64,000 nucleotides of DNA, from the NCBI GenBank assembly GCA_958510875.1, contig OY294070.1:22435631-22499630 (forward strand), read 5' to 3'. The notes below the pieces were generated by a model. It was not told the DNA's origin. It made no database searches and was given only the letters and a program-made list of their open reading frames with translations. The translations under genes were made by a program, and so were the position numbers. The stretch's first letter is position 1. Every line of letters starts with the position of its first letter. The DNA is from Endomychus coccineus. Lineage: Eukaryota > Arthropoda > Insecta > Coleoptera > Endomychidae. Below are positions 32,412 to 42,179 of this stretch, in pieces.

Positions 32412-35287
32412 GGGCAATTCCATTTTCAAGGAGCCCAGTTCAGGGGGGGGGGGTGTCAGCTCATGGCCCGGCTTCTGGTTTTTTCGATTCTACTACTAAA
32501 ATGATGGCTTCCTGCCAAATTTCAGCTGAAATGGTAAGAACAGAACAAAATGGCGCCTATTTTTCATTTTTCTGTCATTTTTTGATATTAATTTTTGAAA
32601 CTTCGTCTTGAGAGCCGTTCGCGCCAGTTTGAGTCTAGAAAATTTTTTGAAAACCCATAGGAAATCGAAAATTTCCCGTAGAATTCGAATTTTTTATTAT
32701 TTTGGGCCCAGCGGCCATATTTTTTTTGTAAAATCAAAAAAAACGATTTTTCGTCTTTTTTTTTTTTTTTGAAGCCGCACTTTTCAAAACGTTCTCGTTA
32801 AAAAATATCAAGGAAAATTCAATCAGTATCATTTTTTCTTCAAATGCTCTTTGTATATTGGCTGTTTTTTTCCTAAAAACCTCTCAAAAACTCAAAAAAT
32901 GATATAGGCCAGTCACCAGAGGAAAAATTAAGGAAAAACAATGGAAGGTATGAATTTGCAGTGTTTTTATAGGTATTTCGGTGTGCTGAAGACGGGAAAA
33001 ATAATCAAAAAATTCCTACAAATTAGCTTCAAAAGTTACGGCCATGTTTAGGCGCGAAAAAAGACGTGTTTCTTGCGTTTTAAAATAAAACGGTGGCCCA
33101 AATTGAATAACATGTCAGGAGACAAATAGTAGAAAAAGTAGAAACGTATCGTTTGAAATGAAGTAAAATATATTTTGAGGTTATGGTCTTGAGATATCAG
33201 CGCATATCGCTGAAAAAATGAAGGTGTAAATTTGGTATGTTTTTACACATAATTTGGTGTGCTGAAAACGGGAAAAATAATCAAAAAACTCCTACGAGTT
33301 AGCTTCAAAAGTTACGCCCATTATTTGGCGCGAAAAAATACGATTTTCATATTTTTTGCTCTTAAAAAGAAAACGATGGCTCAAATGGAAAAACATGTCG
33401 AGAGACAAATTGTACAAAAAGTGAAAACGCATCGTTTGAGCGGAAATATAAGTCATTTCGATGTTACAGTCTTGATATATGAGCAAAATAGTGTTTTTTT
33501 AGGGGAATACAAATTTTTTTTTCTCATTCGAATATTGACCAAAAAAATATTCGATTCAAATTGAAATATATTTTTTTATAAACTATCTACGGTGTTTTGT
33601 TTTTTTTTATCTTTCATTTTGGCTCCACAATCGGCCATTTTCAAAAATCCCTAAAACTGAGATTGCCAGCCGAAAAATGGACTTATCGACAAGAAAAAGA
33701 AATTCTCTTGTAGATCTCAACAAATGTGATACAAAACATCCTTCAATACTGTTTTCGGGGCTTAAAAAAAATTTAGGACAACTTTGAAAATTTCGGACCT
33801 CGGAAAATGTGCAAATTTTTTAGGTTAGAAATTTTTTAGGATGATCAAATCTCAGCCTCTGTTATAGTATCTCACGACGCGTATTCAACGCTAAAGAAAA
33901 CTTTCATAGGTTGAGTAGAAGTTGACATATTGATATAAATGTGTTTGGGCCTCCCCACAACCCAATTTTGGGCCTATAGAGAAAAAATTGAGATCGTTGG
34001 AAAGTAGACAAATTTTCTAATCTAAATCCAAAAATAAGACCTCGTAGCTACCATCATCTAGAATTTAGAGCGCGTTGACATATAAAACTTCATGTGTAAA
34101 ATAATGCAGCGGCGTAAATTTCTTTACCGCTTATCTGCCGTAATAGTAGATTTCAACTAGTATATTGAAATTAAAAAACCATTTGTATTCCCCTAAAAAA
34201 ACACTATTTTGCTCATATCTCAAGACTGTAACATCGAAATAACTTATATTTCTGCTCCAACGATGCGTTTTCACTTTTTGTACAATTTGTCTCTCGACAT
34301 GTTTTTCCATTTGGGCCACCGTTTTCTTTTAAAACGCAAAAAGTATGAAAATCGTATTTTTTCGCGCCAAAAAATGACCGTAACTTTTGAAGCTAACTCG
34401 TAGTAATTTTTTGATTATTTTTCCCGTTTTCAGCACACCAAATTAAGTTTAAAAACATACCAAATCTACACCTTCATTTTTTAAGCGATATGCGCTGATA
34501 TCTCAAGACCATAACCTCAAAATATATTTTACTTCATTTCAAACGATGCGTTTATTTTTTCTACGATTTGTCTCCTGACATGTTATTCCTTTTGGGCCAC
34601 CGTTTTATTTTAAAACGCAAAAAACATGAAAATCGTCTTTTTTCGCGCTAAAAATGCCCGTAACTTTTGAAGCTAACTTGTAGGAATTTTTTGATTATTT
34701 TTCCCGTTTTCAGCACACCGAAATGCGTATAAAAACACTGCAAATTCACACCTTCAATTGTTTTTCCTTAATTTTTCCTCAGGTGACTGGCCTATATCAT
34801 CTTTTGGGTTTTTGAGAGGTTTTTAGAGAAAAAACAGCCAATATGCAAAGAGCGTTTGAAGAAAAAATGATACTGATTGAATTTTCCTTGATACTTTTTA
34901 ACGAGAACGTTTTGAAAAGTGCGGCTTCAAAAAAAAAAAAAAAGACAAAAATCGGTTTTTTTGATTTTACAAAAAAAAATATGGCCGCTGGGCCCAAAAT
35001 AATAAAAAATTCGAATTCTACGGGAAATTTCCGATTTCTTATGGGTTTTCAAAAAATTTTCTAGACTCAAACTGGCGCGAACGGCTCTCAAGACGATGTT
35101 TCAAAAATTAATATCAAAAAATGACAGAAAAACGAAAAATAGGCGCCATTTTTTTTTGTTCTTACCATTTCAGCTGAAATTTGGCAGGAAGCCATCATTT
35201 TAGTAGTAGAATCGAAAAAACCAGAAGCCGGGTCATGAGCTGACACCCCCCCCCCCTGAACTGGGCTCCTTGAAAATGGAATTGCCC
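32412..35287. mobile_element. Foldback element FB7 (2876 bp, GGGCAA termini) inserted in the mariner
   Basis: GGGCAATTCCATTTTCAAGG at 32412 is inverted exactly at 35268-35287. The flanks repeat ATAA (32408-32411 and 35288-35291), a 4-bp target duplication. Arms of about 1.1-1.3 kb include a G-run/C-run (about 32444/35251) and the TCGATTCTACTACTAAAATG block. A roughly 260-bp module (starting near GTGCTGAAGACGGG at 32984) is present twice in tandem on each arm. The centre (about 33590-34130) is unique. Ends and duplication length match FB1. No transposase; the short frames are mirror images of arm sequence. Confidence 0.85.
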
Positions 35288-35344
35288 ATAACCAAATAAA
35301 TCATTTCTTGTTTAATTTTTCAGGGACTTTTCATCTTGGCCTCG

Positions 35345-35921
35345 TACAATCGTCGATTTAAAATAGAATTTCATGGAAAACGAAAAACAATTGGTGAATT
35401 TCAATATTTTATTAATTTTAATTAATCACTTTGAAACATCAAATTTTACATAAATAAGCAATGAGAAATGAGAATTGGTTTTCAAATAAGAATGTCTTTC
35501 AGATAATTCAGTTGTTAAATTTATGACAACTTGGTTCCAATATGACGACTAAAATATCAATTTTTTGTTGATAACAAAGAAAACTTACATAAAACATCAT
35601 TTTGCGAAAATTATTACCTTCTATTGTGAGTTTCCAAAATGTCAATCAATAAACTTGATCTGTTCATACGATATGAAAACTATCTTTATTGGTCCAAAGA
35701 TGAAAAAGATGTAAAAATACTAAAAAAAATGATCGTTCATTTTTGTCCTTAATAAAACAGAAATTATGTTTATTAAATTTATGAAATAAAATTAGATGCA
35801 AAAAATTATTACATCAATGATTTCTGAATAAATTAATTCTTTCAACAGTTTTTACAAGTTGTTTTGAATAGGTCAAAATTCAAATTTAATTTTGAATTAT
35901 ATGCTATACATATATTAATAA
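35345..35921. other. boule intron, nothing recognised
   Basis: AT-rich, no gene or repeat ends. Confidence 0.4.
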
Positions 35922-35997
35922 AGATTCTTGACCCAGTATGAATTTATATAAAAATTCTCGGGAAATAGGTCACATTAACACTTTGTTTTAAATTTTC

Positions 35998-36039
35998 GTC
36001 TTTACGTACGTTTCGGTCTCTCGACCATCATCAGAAGAC
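35998..36039 (-). ncRNA. Hammerhead-ribozyme-like motif, left arm of PLE-A copy 3
   Basis: All core and stem positions kept on the minus strand. The stem II loop is GAGA instead of GTGA, still a GNRA tetraloop. Confidence 0.5.
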
Positions 36040-36256
36040 TTATTATGTCAAAAAGGGTTTATTAAAACTAATTATAGCACAAGCGTCCGTATCGCACAAA
36101 TTTCAATAAAAAGGCTCACGCCGTCGAAATGACGATACAATTTCGATTATTCGTGGTTCTGTTCGTTTCGACGGCGTGGGCCTTTTTGATTGAAATTTGT
36201 GCGATACGGACGCTTGTGCTATAATTAGTTTCAATAAACCCCTTTTGACATAATAA

Positions 36257-36298
36257 GTCTTCTGATGATGGTCGTGAGATCGAAACGTACGTAAAGAC
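36257..36298 (+). ncRNA. Hammerhead-ribozyme-like motif, right arm of PLE-A copy 3
   Basis: Core intact. Stem II is GGTC/GATC, one pair changed to a G-U wobble. Confidence 0.5.
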
Positions 36299-36352
36299 GA
36301 AAATATAAAACAAAGTATTAATGTGACCTATTTCCCGAGAATTTTTATATAA

Positions 36353-36357
<5 letters not shown>

Positions 36358-36440
<83 letters not shown>
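36358..36440. repeat. TA dinucleotide microsatellite
   Basis: About 83 bases of uninterrupted TA repeat directly beside PLE-A copy 3. It causes an artefactual Ile/Tyr-repeat frame on the minus strand. Confidence 0.95.
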
Positions 36441-36444
<4 letters not shown>

Positions 36445-36814
36445 TATTATAAAAAATAAAATACTGTTTTTGTTTTATCTGTTTGAAGAGGATACGTTGT
36501 CTAGCCACATTTAATCTATTTAATTAGTGAAAATCTAACTTAGTTATTTGATTTAAGTATATAATTTTCATAAATTTGGATTTTTTATGAATCATGTAAG
36601 TAGCTGTACAGCCAAAACAGCGTCGATTAAAATTTTTAATGCGATTGTTGTTGTAAACTAGCCTGAGCAGTTTAATCAGATACTCATAGTTGTCGAATTT
36701 AATGTCTTTATTTTGAGTTTTCAGTATATTTTCATATTTGGCATGTTTCTGACATATTAAAATATTATTTCCGGCATCCCGCTCCCTATTGATTAACGAC
36801 TGATCTTTTTTTAG

Positions 36815-37063
36815 TATGAATACAACTACTACACCAACAACGGAGGTCCCCCGCAATACATGGTTGGCGCCCAGGGAGGTCCCGGTCCACAGGGGCCTCC
36901 CTTGCCCCCGTCCGGTAGTCCCCCAAGACCTCCATGTTACAATCAGCAGATCCCCTACGCTGCTGAACCAGTGTTCTATAATGTGCCCATGTTCGGGGCT
37001 CCCATGGAACACCCACCCGTCTATGCTGATGCCCTGGAAACCGGGAACAACCTCTATAATGAG
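36815..37063 (+). CDS. bol: boule exon 6 (long isoform, Pro/Gly-rich)
   Basis: Acceptor tttttttag ends at 36814; donor GAG|gtgagt at 37063/37064. It is exactly 83 codons and phase 0 at both ends, so it is a cassette that can be skipped without a frame change. It reads YEYNYYTNNGGPPQYM, GGPGPQGPPLPPSG, CYNQQIPYAAEPVFYN and NNLYNE. GC content is far above the flanking intron. The minus-strand frames over it are shadows. Its link to the terminal exon at 47670 is by phase, orientation and composition, and RNA is needed to confirm it. Confidence 0.85.
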
Positions 37064-38237
37064 GTGAGTACATAATGTGTTTTTTATCACCCTTAAATGT
37101 AAATGACTACTTTAGAACTGTAGAAAATTATGGTTATTTTTTTCATTTAGAAATTGTTTCAATAATCGTTATCAATTCGCTAAAGTTATTTTCTGTTTTT
37201 ACATCGGATTTGTGAATTAATCTCGATAGGAAGAAAATTACCTTTTTAATTTAGGCACATCAATTTGTTGAAGAAGTTGATGGTGCTTAGATTATTAATC
37301 AGTTGAAACATGCACAAAATTAACAATTGCGATAGTTATGTCACACCCCCACCACTCACTGTTGAATTTCTAATGTTGACCTTTATCGCACTGGGAAATA
37401 AAGGTTAGAATAAGTTCCTTTGTTCCCATCATAAGTTTTATTTAAGAACTTCCAATGCGAAGATGGTGTACTTGGAACATCTGGAAATATATTAAGATTA
37501 TTTTTCAAAAATTTAAATTATAGGGTAGAACAATTTTTATTTCAAAATGAGAGCAAACACAGTAATCAAAGTTCTCTAATTAATAGCTACTTAGAGTGTT
37601 ACGTACGAATCAATGAACCTACGAGGGCGACGCCAAAAATTCCCGTTCCGTCGCTTTGAAAAAATTAGCCTCGGCGATTCTTTTTGCACAATGGTTCAAA
37701 AGGATCATTAGAAAATTCCTTAAACCAAAAAAGGCTGGACTTGGAATTGTATTCTCTCACGGTCGCACAGCAAACAATATTGTACAAAAATCTTGGAAAT
37801 AAAATTCTACACGTTTTGGTAACGGTGCGAATCGTGAAGCTGGTATTTTGAACCGTTCTTTAAAGTCTATAAGAAGAATACTCTTAACAATTCCAAAAGA
37901 AAGATCTACGCCATCACCTTTTTTGTTGGCTGAAAAACAGTAAATTTTTTGGTGATGGTTCTCCTTTTCGCCTCCATTCCATCAATTACATTTTGGACGA
38001 CACGACGGAGGAAGACTCTCAAATAAGAAACTCAATTTTCGTGACTTCTGCCAACGAGTGACAGTTGTATGAAATATAACTGATGTAAATAGTAATTTAC
38101 GGCCATGTGTCGTAAAATGTTTTATTTCATACTTCTTTTTTTATACTTTGACTACACGAGAGAGGGAAATCTATAATGTTCGAAGAACATCGTGTGTGCC
38201 AGCAGTGGAATGTAGGGAGAAGAGACCTCACTAAGTA
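37064..38237. other. boule last intron, unclassified
   Basis: A patch at about 37615-38100 is GC-richer (ACGAGGGCGACGCC and so on) and may be an old repeat, but no ends, domain or direct repeat was found. Confidence 0.35.
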
Positions 38238-38880
38238 AAGAGTTGCACAACTTCGCTGTTCAGGAACAAGATTGGTGCCAAGACAGATCCCTATGGAACA
38301 CCAGCGTTGATAACCATTGTATCGGAAGATACTCCGTCACTGATACTGGTGCTAATTCAGGCGTACATTCCTTGAGAACGACAGATGGAATTTCGTCTGG
38401 CCCCATAGACGTTTTGCTATTGAGATCAAGCAGAATGCGCCTAATTGTACGCTGACAAAACACAATTTCAGGTATATGGCTATCGATGGCCACAATTTTA
38501 GGAGGATCCAAAGTTGAATTTGCTGCAAACATTCCAGCATAAAGGTTAACTTTTTTGTGGTGTAGTAGCCAGTGTGTCATCATCTTTGGTTAGGGGAGGG
38601 AATGAACTGGAAGTGACAATTGCTTTGGCGAAAGTCCAAAATGAACGTGAGCTATTCGGGCATTCGATAAGCTTTGATCTTATTTTGGCATTATATGCCT
38701 CTTTCGAAACGTTTATTGTTTCACTGCACATATATTCGCCAACGACGGTATGCTGTTTGTTTTGAAGCGACGACCCTAGAACAGACTTTATTGAACGATC
38801 ATTCTGGTTCATTTGGTGATAAGTAAAGACAACAGAGAAATTTTGTCTGTTTGTGATTATCAAGCTTGAAACACATTATA
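38238..38880 (-). pseudogene. Non-LTR retrotransposon fragment with an internal deletion
   Basis: On the minus strand the pre-palm region reads EAYNAKIRSKLIECPNS, SRSFWTFAKAIV and SSFPPLT. After a frameshift come TIRRILLDLNSKTSMGPDE and VVLKECTPELAP (motif 1). The next recognisable residues, VINAGVP, a stop, then GSVLAPILF, belong to the later VPQG box, so roughly 150 residues including motif A are deleted. It ends near 38238. Jockey/R1-type by pattern. Confidence 0.75.
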
Positions 38881-38889
38881 TCGAATTCT

Positions 38890-39420
38890 TGTGCTTCTAG
38901 ATTCTCCTCTCGGTGGCATGAATCTTCCATTTTTCTTTTTCACCCGTCCATGGCAGTGAACCATCTTACATTTTTCTTTTTTAACCACCGGTTCATGCCA
39001 GTTTGATAAGACTATAAAATCTTTTGTATCATGTCACCTAATAGCAAGAACACTGCCGGATAGTCAATACTTTCCAAAACATGTAAAAAATCGATCACAA
39101 CAAAGTGTTCCTTGTTTTCAAGGGATAGTAGCAGCTAATTTTTCAACAATTCTCTTGCCAAGGGTTCTTTCTTGCTGAACAGTTTCTGTTTCAGTATATA
39201 TTTATGTCGTAAATATAGCCCGTCAATGAACTCACCTAATCCATATTTTCACTCCCCTTTTTATTGATTTTGTTTTAGGCTAGAACTGCCTTTGAATTTT
39301 GCCATTGATTCATCTATGGACCGATAAGTGCTATCTGATCTCGTTCCAAAAGTTTTTTCAAACATGAAACTATGAGTACTTGATCAATGTGATATGTCTT
39401 TGGTGGATTTTCTGATTTTT
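38890..39420 (-). pseudogene. piggyBac-type transposase fragment (DDE_Tnp_1_7)
   Basis: The minus strand reads, in broken frames, SIDESMAKFKGSSSLKQ (first catalytic Asp region, normally IDE-M-KFKGR-SLKQ), then IYTETETVQQERTLGKR and VEKLAATIPLENKEHFVV, followed by IDFLHVLESIDY where active members have the FDNFFTS motif. Stops and frameshifts are frequent and the C-terminal third is very worn. No TTAA-flanked ends were located. It lies in the last boule intron. Confidence 0.75.
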
Positions 39421-40185
39421 GGGCTCATTGAAGTATAACATTGATAAAAATAACTGGCAGTTATCGCGGGAAATACGGTTTTTTATTGCTCCATTTCCTA
39501 AGGACCTATAAGAACGAAAGGGCTGAGTCCCCTTTTGAGTAGGCGCGAATAGTGATGGCTACACATTATCTGTGAAGGCAATTGACACTCCATCTTGTTT
39601 GGTCAATGTAAACTTGGAAGAAATTGAATCTAAAAGCACCAAAGCAATGGAAAAATTGATCCAAGCAAACCCATAAAGAGGTACGTGTTAAAATCACGAA
39701 AATTCATAAGATTTCTTATAAAGATGACAGGAATTCGGAAAGTTGCTAGGTAATACTTTCCCTGTCTAGTAATGTAATGTTCCTAATTTTTTAAATTGAA
39801 TTTTCCAGACAGCATAAAATAAAATTAATTTTGCGCCGCTTGCGGTACCTGGATATATGTCAGGCCGAGAATTTTTGGAGCTGTCCTCGTATATTTTACG
39901 GTATTATAATTTATGATCATTAATGTACAGGCTGGCTAAATGTTGATGTTTTAATAGCGAATCTCGATAAGTATAAGAGATACCAAAAACTGAACCTCTC
40001 ATCCTCGATCTCTTTTTTTTTGGAAAATGTCAATGGTGAAATCAAAAGACTATATCGTCTTTTGTTTTGGAGTTGTTTGAGAAAACTCGATTTTTTATTT
40101 TAGAACAATTAAATATTGATTCTAACGGTTGTTCAAATTTTTCGGCCAGTGTAATTCAATTTATGAAAAGTAAGAAACGCTTATC
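39421..40185. other. boule intron between the piggyBac remnant and the LTR element
   Basis: Nothing recognised. Contains two short palindrome-like patches. Confidence 0.35.
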
Positions 40186-40189
40186 ATGT

Positions 40190-40498
40190 TGTAATGAGGC
40201 TGTTATTGGTTAGGAACTCTTATTTAAGTCATAGATGGTATTTAGACACTTGTTGTGCCAACAGGTCCTATGAACTATATGAACTAAATAAAGGTTACAA
40301 TTAAGCAACTATCATTGACTAAGCATATGCATCGATCGTCGACCTGATGGTCAACGGACATTGACCAGCTGACGCTGCACCGATCAAACATTAGGTAAAT
40401 GTATGAATATATGTAAAGAATAGTTGAATTGGAACGATGATACTAAGAACATCTAAATAAATGCCTTAGACCAAGTACACCGATCTTTTATTATTATA
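40190..40498 (+). repeat. 5-prime LTR (309 bp)
   Basis: TGTAATGAGGC... to ...CTTTTATTATTATA. Contains AATAAA signals near 40285 and 40455. Identical to 45236-45544. Confidence 0.95.
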
Positions 40499-40516
40499 TG
40501 GCGATCCTGCCAGAGG
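40499..40516 (+). other. Primer-binding site
   Basis: TGGCGATCCTGCCAGAGG begins directly at the LTR end. TGGCGA is the start typical of tRNA-Arg-primed insect Gypsy elements; the tRNA is inferred. Confidence 0.6.
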
Positions 40517-40592
40517 CACTTTTAAAAATGCCAACTGCGAACGGAAAATAGTGAAATTGTCAAAAATCGGAAACTCCAAAATTGGAATCATA

Positions 40593-40850
40593 ATGTGCGG
40601 TTCGAGGTATAATAATCGAGAGAACATCGAGATTCTTGCAGCAGGAACTGGATCAAACAACGCCAATCAGGAAAACACATTTTCAAGAAACGAATGGATG
40701 ACGGTGTCAATTTTGACTATAATTTTGTTGGTAATCGTGTTCTACATCTATAACAAATGGCAACAAAAGTGGCGTGCATCGGTTAATCGAGAAATCGAGA
40801 TGCAGGAGTTGCGGAAGTCGAGATCATTACTGGACAATGATCAAAAATGA
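40593..40850 (+). CDS. Small single-pass membrane protein ORF between LTR and gag
   Basis: The first ATG in frame, 40593, gives 85 residues: a polar N-terminus with an Asn-rich stretch, one strong membrane segment (TVSILTIILLVIVFYIY), then a basic amphipathic tail (WQQKWRASVNREIEMQELR). By the positive-inside rule the tail should be cytosolic. Such a short membrane ORF ahead of gag occurs in some insect Ty3/Gypsy elements, but its role is not established to my knowledge. It ends about 100 bases before gag. It could affect assembly at membranes, but that is speculation. Confidence 0.6.
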   Translation: MCGSRYNNRENIEILAAGTGSNNANQENTFSRNEWMTVSILTIILLVIVFYIYNKWQQKWRASVNREIEMQELRKSRSLLDNDQK

Positions 40851-40952
40851 AATAACGAGATGACGACATAGCCTAAACCCATCAGCGACGGATCCACCTC
40901 GTCAGCCACAGCAGCGTTCAACAACCACCAAAACAATGCAGTGATTTAAGTG

Positions 40953-42179
40953 ATGTTCAAAAAGTTGAGTGATGAGTTAAGTGTCGCGTGCATAAAAATC
41001 AAAAACATAAAAACAAACCTACTAAAAGACAATCAAGAGAAAAGGAATGACATTGGAGTAGTAGAACGTAAGTTTATAGATGTTAATTCAATTGAAAATA
41101 AATGTAACGAATTGTACACTCAATATGAAAAAAATGTAATAGTTCATGGTATCAAAAAAGATACAGAAAGGTTGATAATCAATATATTTCATGATATAAA
41201 TTCAATAATAAGTGAGTGTAAAGAAATATTAAGAATTAGGAAAGAAACTATCGGAATATCTTATGTAAAGAGCGATCAAACAAGTAATAGAATCGAAAGC
41301 ATAGATAAATCACAAAAATTAGATAATATGGCAGATTTTGACTTCAAAATAGCAGCTACTGTGCTTCCAAAAACCACGAATCAGGAATCAGTTAAAAGTT
41401 TAATTAGGGGTATAAATTTATACGAGCCCAGTCTTAACCAAGCCGGTAAGAGACATATAGTTAATTATGTTTTGAACAGTTGTTTGTCAACCAGGGACAG
41501 CGCCCGAATGAAAAGAAATTATAACACATTGGCAGAACTGATCAGTGATTTGGAAAGTAAATTTTTAACAAAACAAAGTGCGAATGTTATCTCTACAAAA
41601 CTTTTCGCGATGAAGCAAGGCAATCTCTCTTTGAACGACTTTGGCGAAAAAATTTGTACATTAATGTCTGAGTTAACAATTGCCCAAGCAGAAGGTGACG
41701 CAGCCAAATTGGAAATATTCATGGAAGCAAACGAAAAGACAGCAATAAATGTTTTTGCAAACGGAATTCGTGACCCAGAGTTGAGGGTGACCATGAAAAG
41801 CAAGAATTTACAAACGATAACGGATGCGATTAGTTCGGTTAATGAAGAAAACGCCCTGATTCTGTCTAATCAGAGATCGAATCATGTAGTCATGTATGCT
41901 GACAGAGCGCAAAGTAATGTTAAGAGTAGATATTTCAATAATAATTCTAGAGGTAGATTTAATTCAAATAGGGGTCACCAAAATAACATACATAGGGGAA
42001 AACCTCAAACAAATTTTAATAGAAATAGAAATTTCATAACTAACAATACTTATCAAAATAATAACAGGGGAAACAGACTCAGTCGTGGAACGGGAAACGG
42101 AAGCCGAAGAGTGTATGTTGCGGGTGAACAACAATACGCGGAAAACGGTGACGAATTTTTTCGTGACCAACGAAATTAG
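40953..42179 (+). CDS. gag polyprotein
   Basis: ATG 40953 opens 408 codons. The N-terminal third is Lys-rich and probably coiled. The middle (TAINVFANGIRDPELRVTM and NLQTITDAISSVNEENA) is the capsid C-domain pattern of insect Gypsy Gag. The C-terminus lacks CCHC knuckles and instead is Arg/Gly/Asn-rich (SRGRFNSNRG, NRNRNFI), a likely RNA-binding tail. Its last 95 bases overlap the protease frame, which is in the +1 frame relative to gag, so pol expression needs +1 (or -2) frameshifting or reinitiation. No internal stop. Confidence 0.9.
   Translation: MFKKLSDELSVACIKIKNIKTNLLKDNQEKRNDIGVVERKFIDVNSIENKCNELYTQYEKNVIVHGIKKDTERLIINIFHDINSIISECKEILRIRKETIGISYVKSDQTSNRIESIDKSQKLDNMADFDFKIAATVLPKTTNQESVKSLIRGINLYEPSLNQAGKRHIVNYVLNSCLSTRDSARMKRNYNTLAELISDLESKFLTKQSANVISTKLFAMKQGNLSLNDFGEKICTLMSELTIAQAEGDAAKLEIFMEANEKTAINVFANGIRDPELRVTMKSKNLQTITDAISSVNEENALILSNQRSNHVVMYADRAQSNVKSRYFNNNSRGRFNSNRGHQNNIHRGKPQTNFNRNRNFITNNTYQNNNRGNRLSRGTGNGSRRVYVAGEQQYAENGDEFFRDQRN

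Larger units (their letters stand above)
31207..35344 (+). mobile_element. mariner transposon interrupted by foldback element FB7
   Basis: The left terminal repeat CGAGGACAAGGTGAAAAG at 31207 (after TA at 31205-31206) is inverted at the right, ...CTTTTCATCTTGGCCTCG ending 35344 before TA at 35345-35346. Removing the 2876-bp FB7 insertion and one ATAA leaves about 1.26 kb, the normal size of a mariner. So the mariner landed first in the boule intron and was later split near its 3-prime end, just after the transposase stop. Confidence 0.85.
35922..36355. mobile_element. Penelope-like element, family A copy 3 (arms only, near-perfect hairpin)
   Basis: The left arm starts at about AAGATTCTTGACCCAGTATG and runs through the CGTCTTTACGTACG, GCGTCCGTATCGCACA and ACGCCGTCGAAATGA blocks. 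The right arm is its inverse, with only about 40 bases between. No coding sequence remains: only the two inverted terminal units, joined. It shows the inverted arms are the minimal persistent form of the family. Confidence 0.75.

Noticed and set aside
33259..35064. Frames of 62-101 codons on both strands
   Set aside because: Mirror translations of FB7 arm modules.
36116..36508. 130-codon minus-strand frame with an Ile/Tyr repeat
   Set aside because: It is the translation of the TA microsatellite plus a Penelope-like arm.
36524..37090. 188-codon and 95-codon minus-strand frames
   Set aside because: Antisense shadows of the boule exon at 36815-37063, which has correct splice sites and phase on the + strand.
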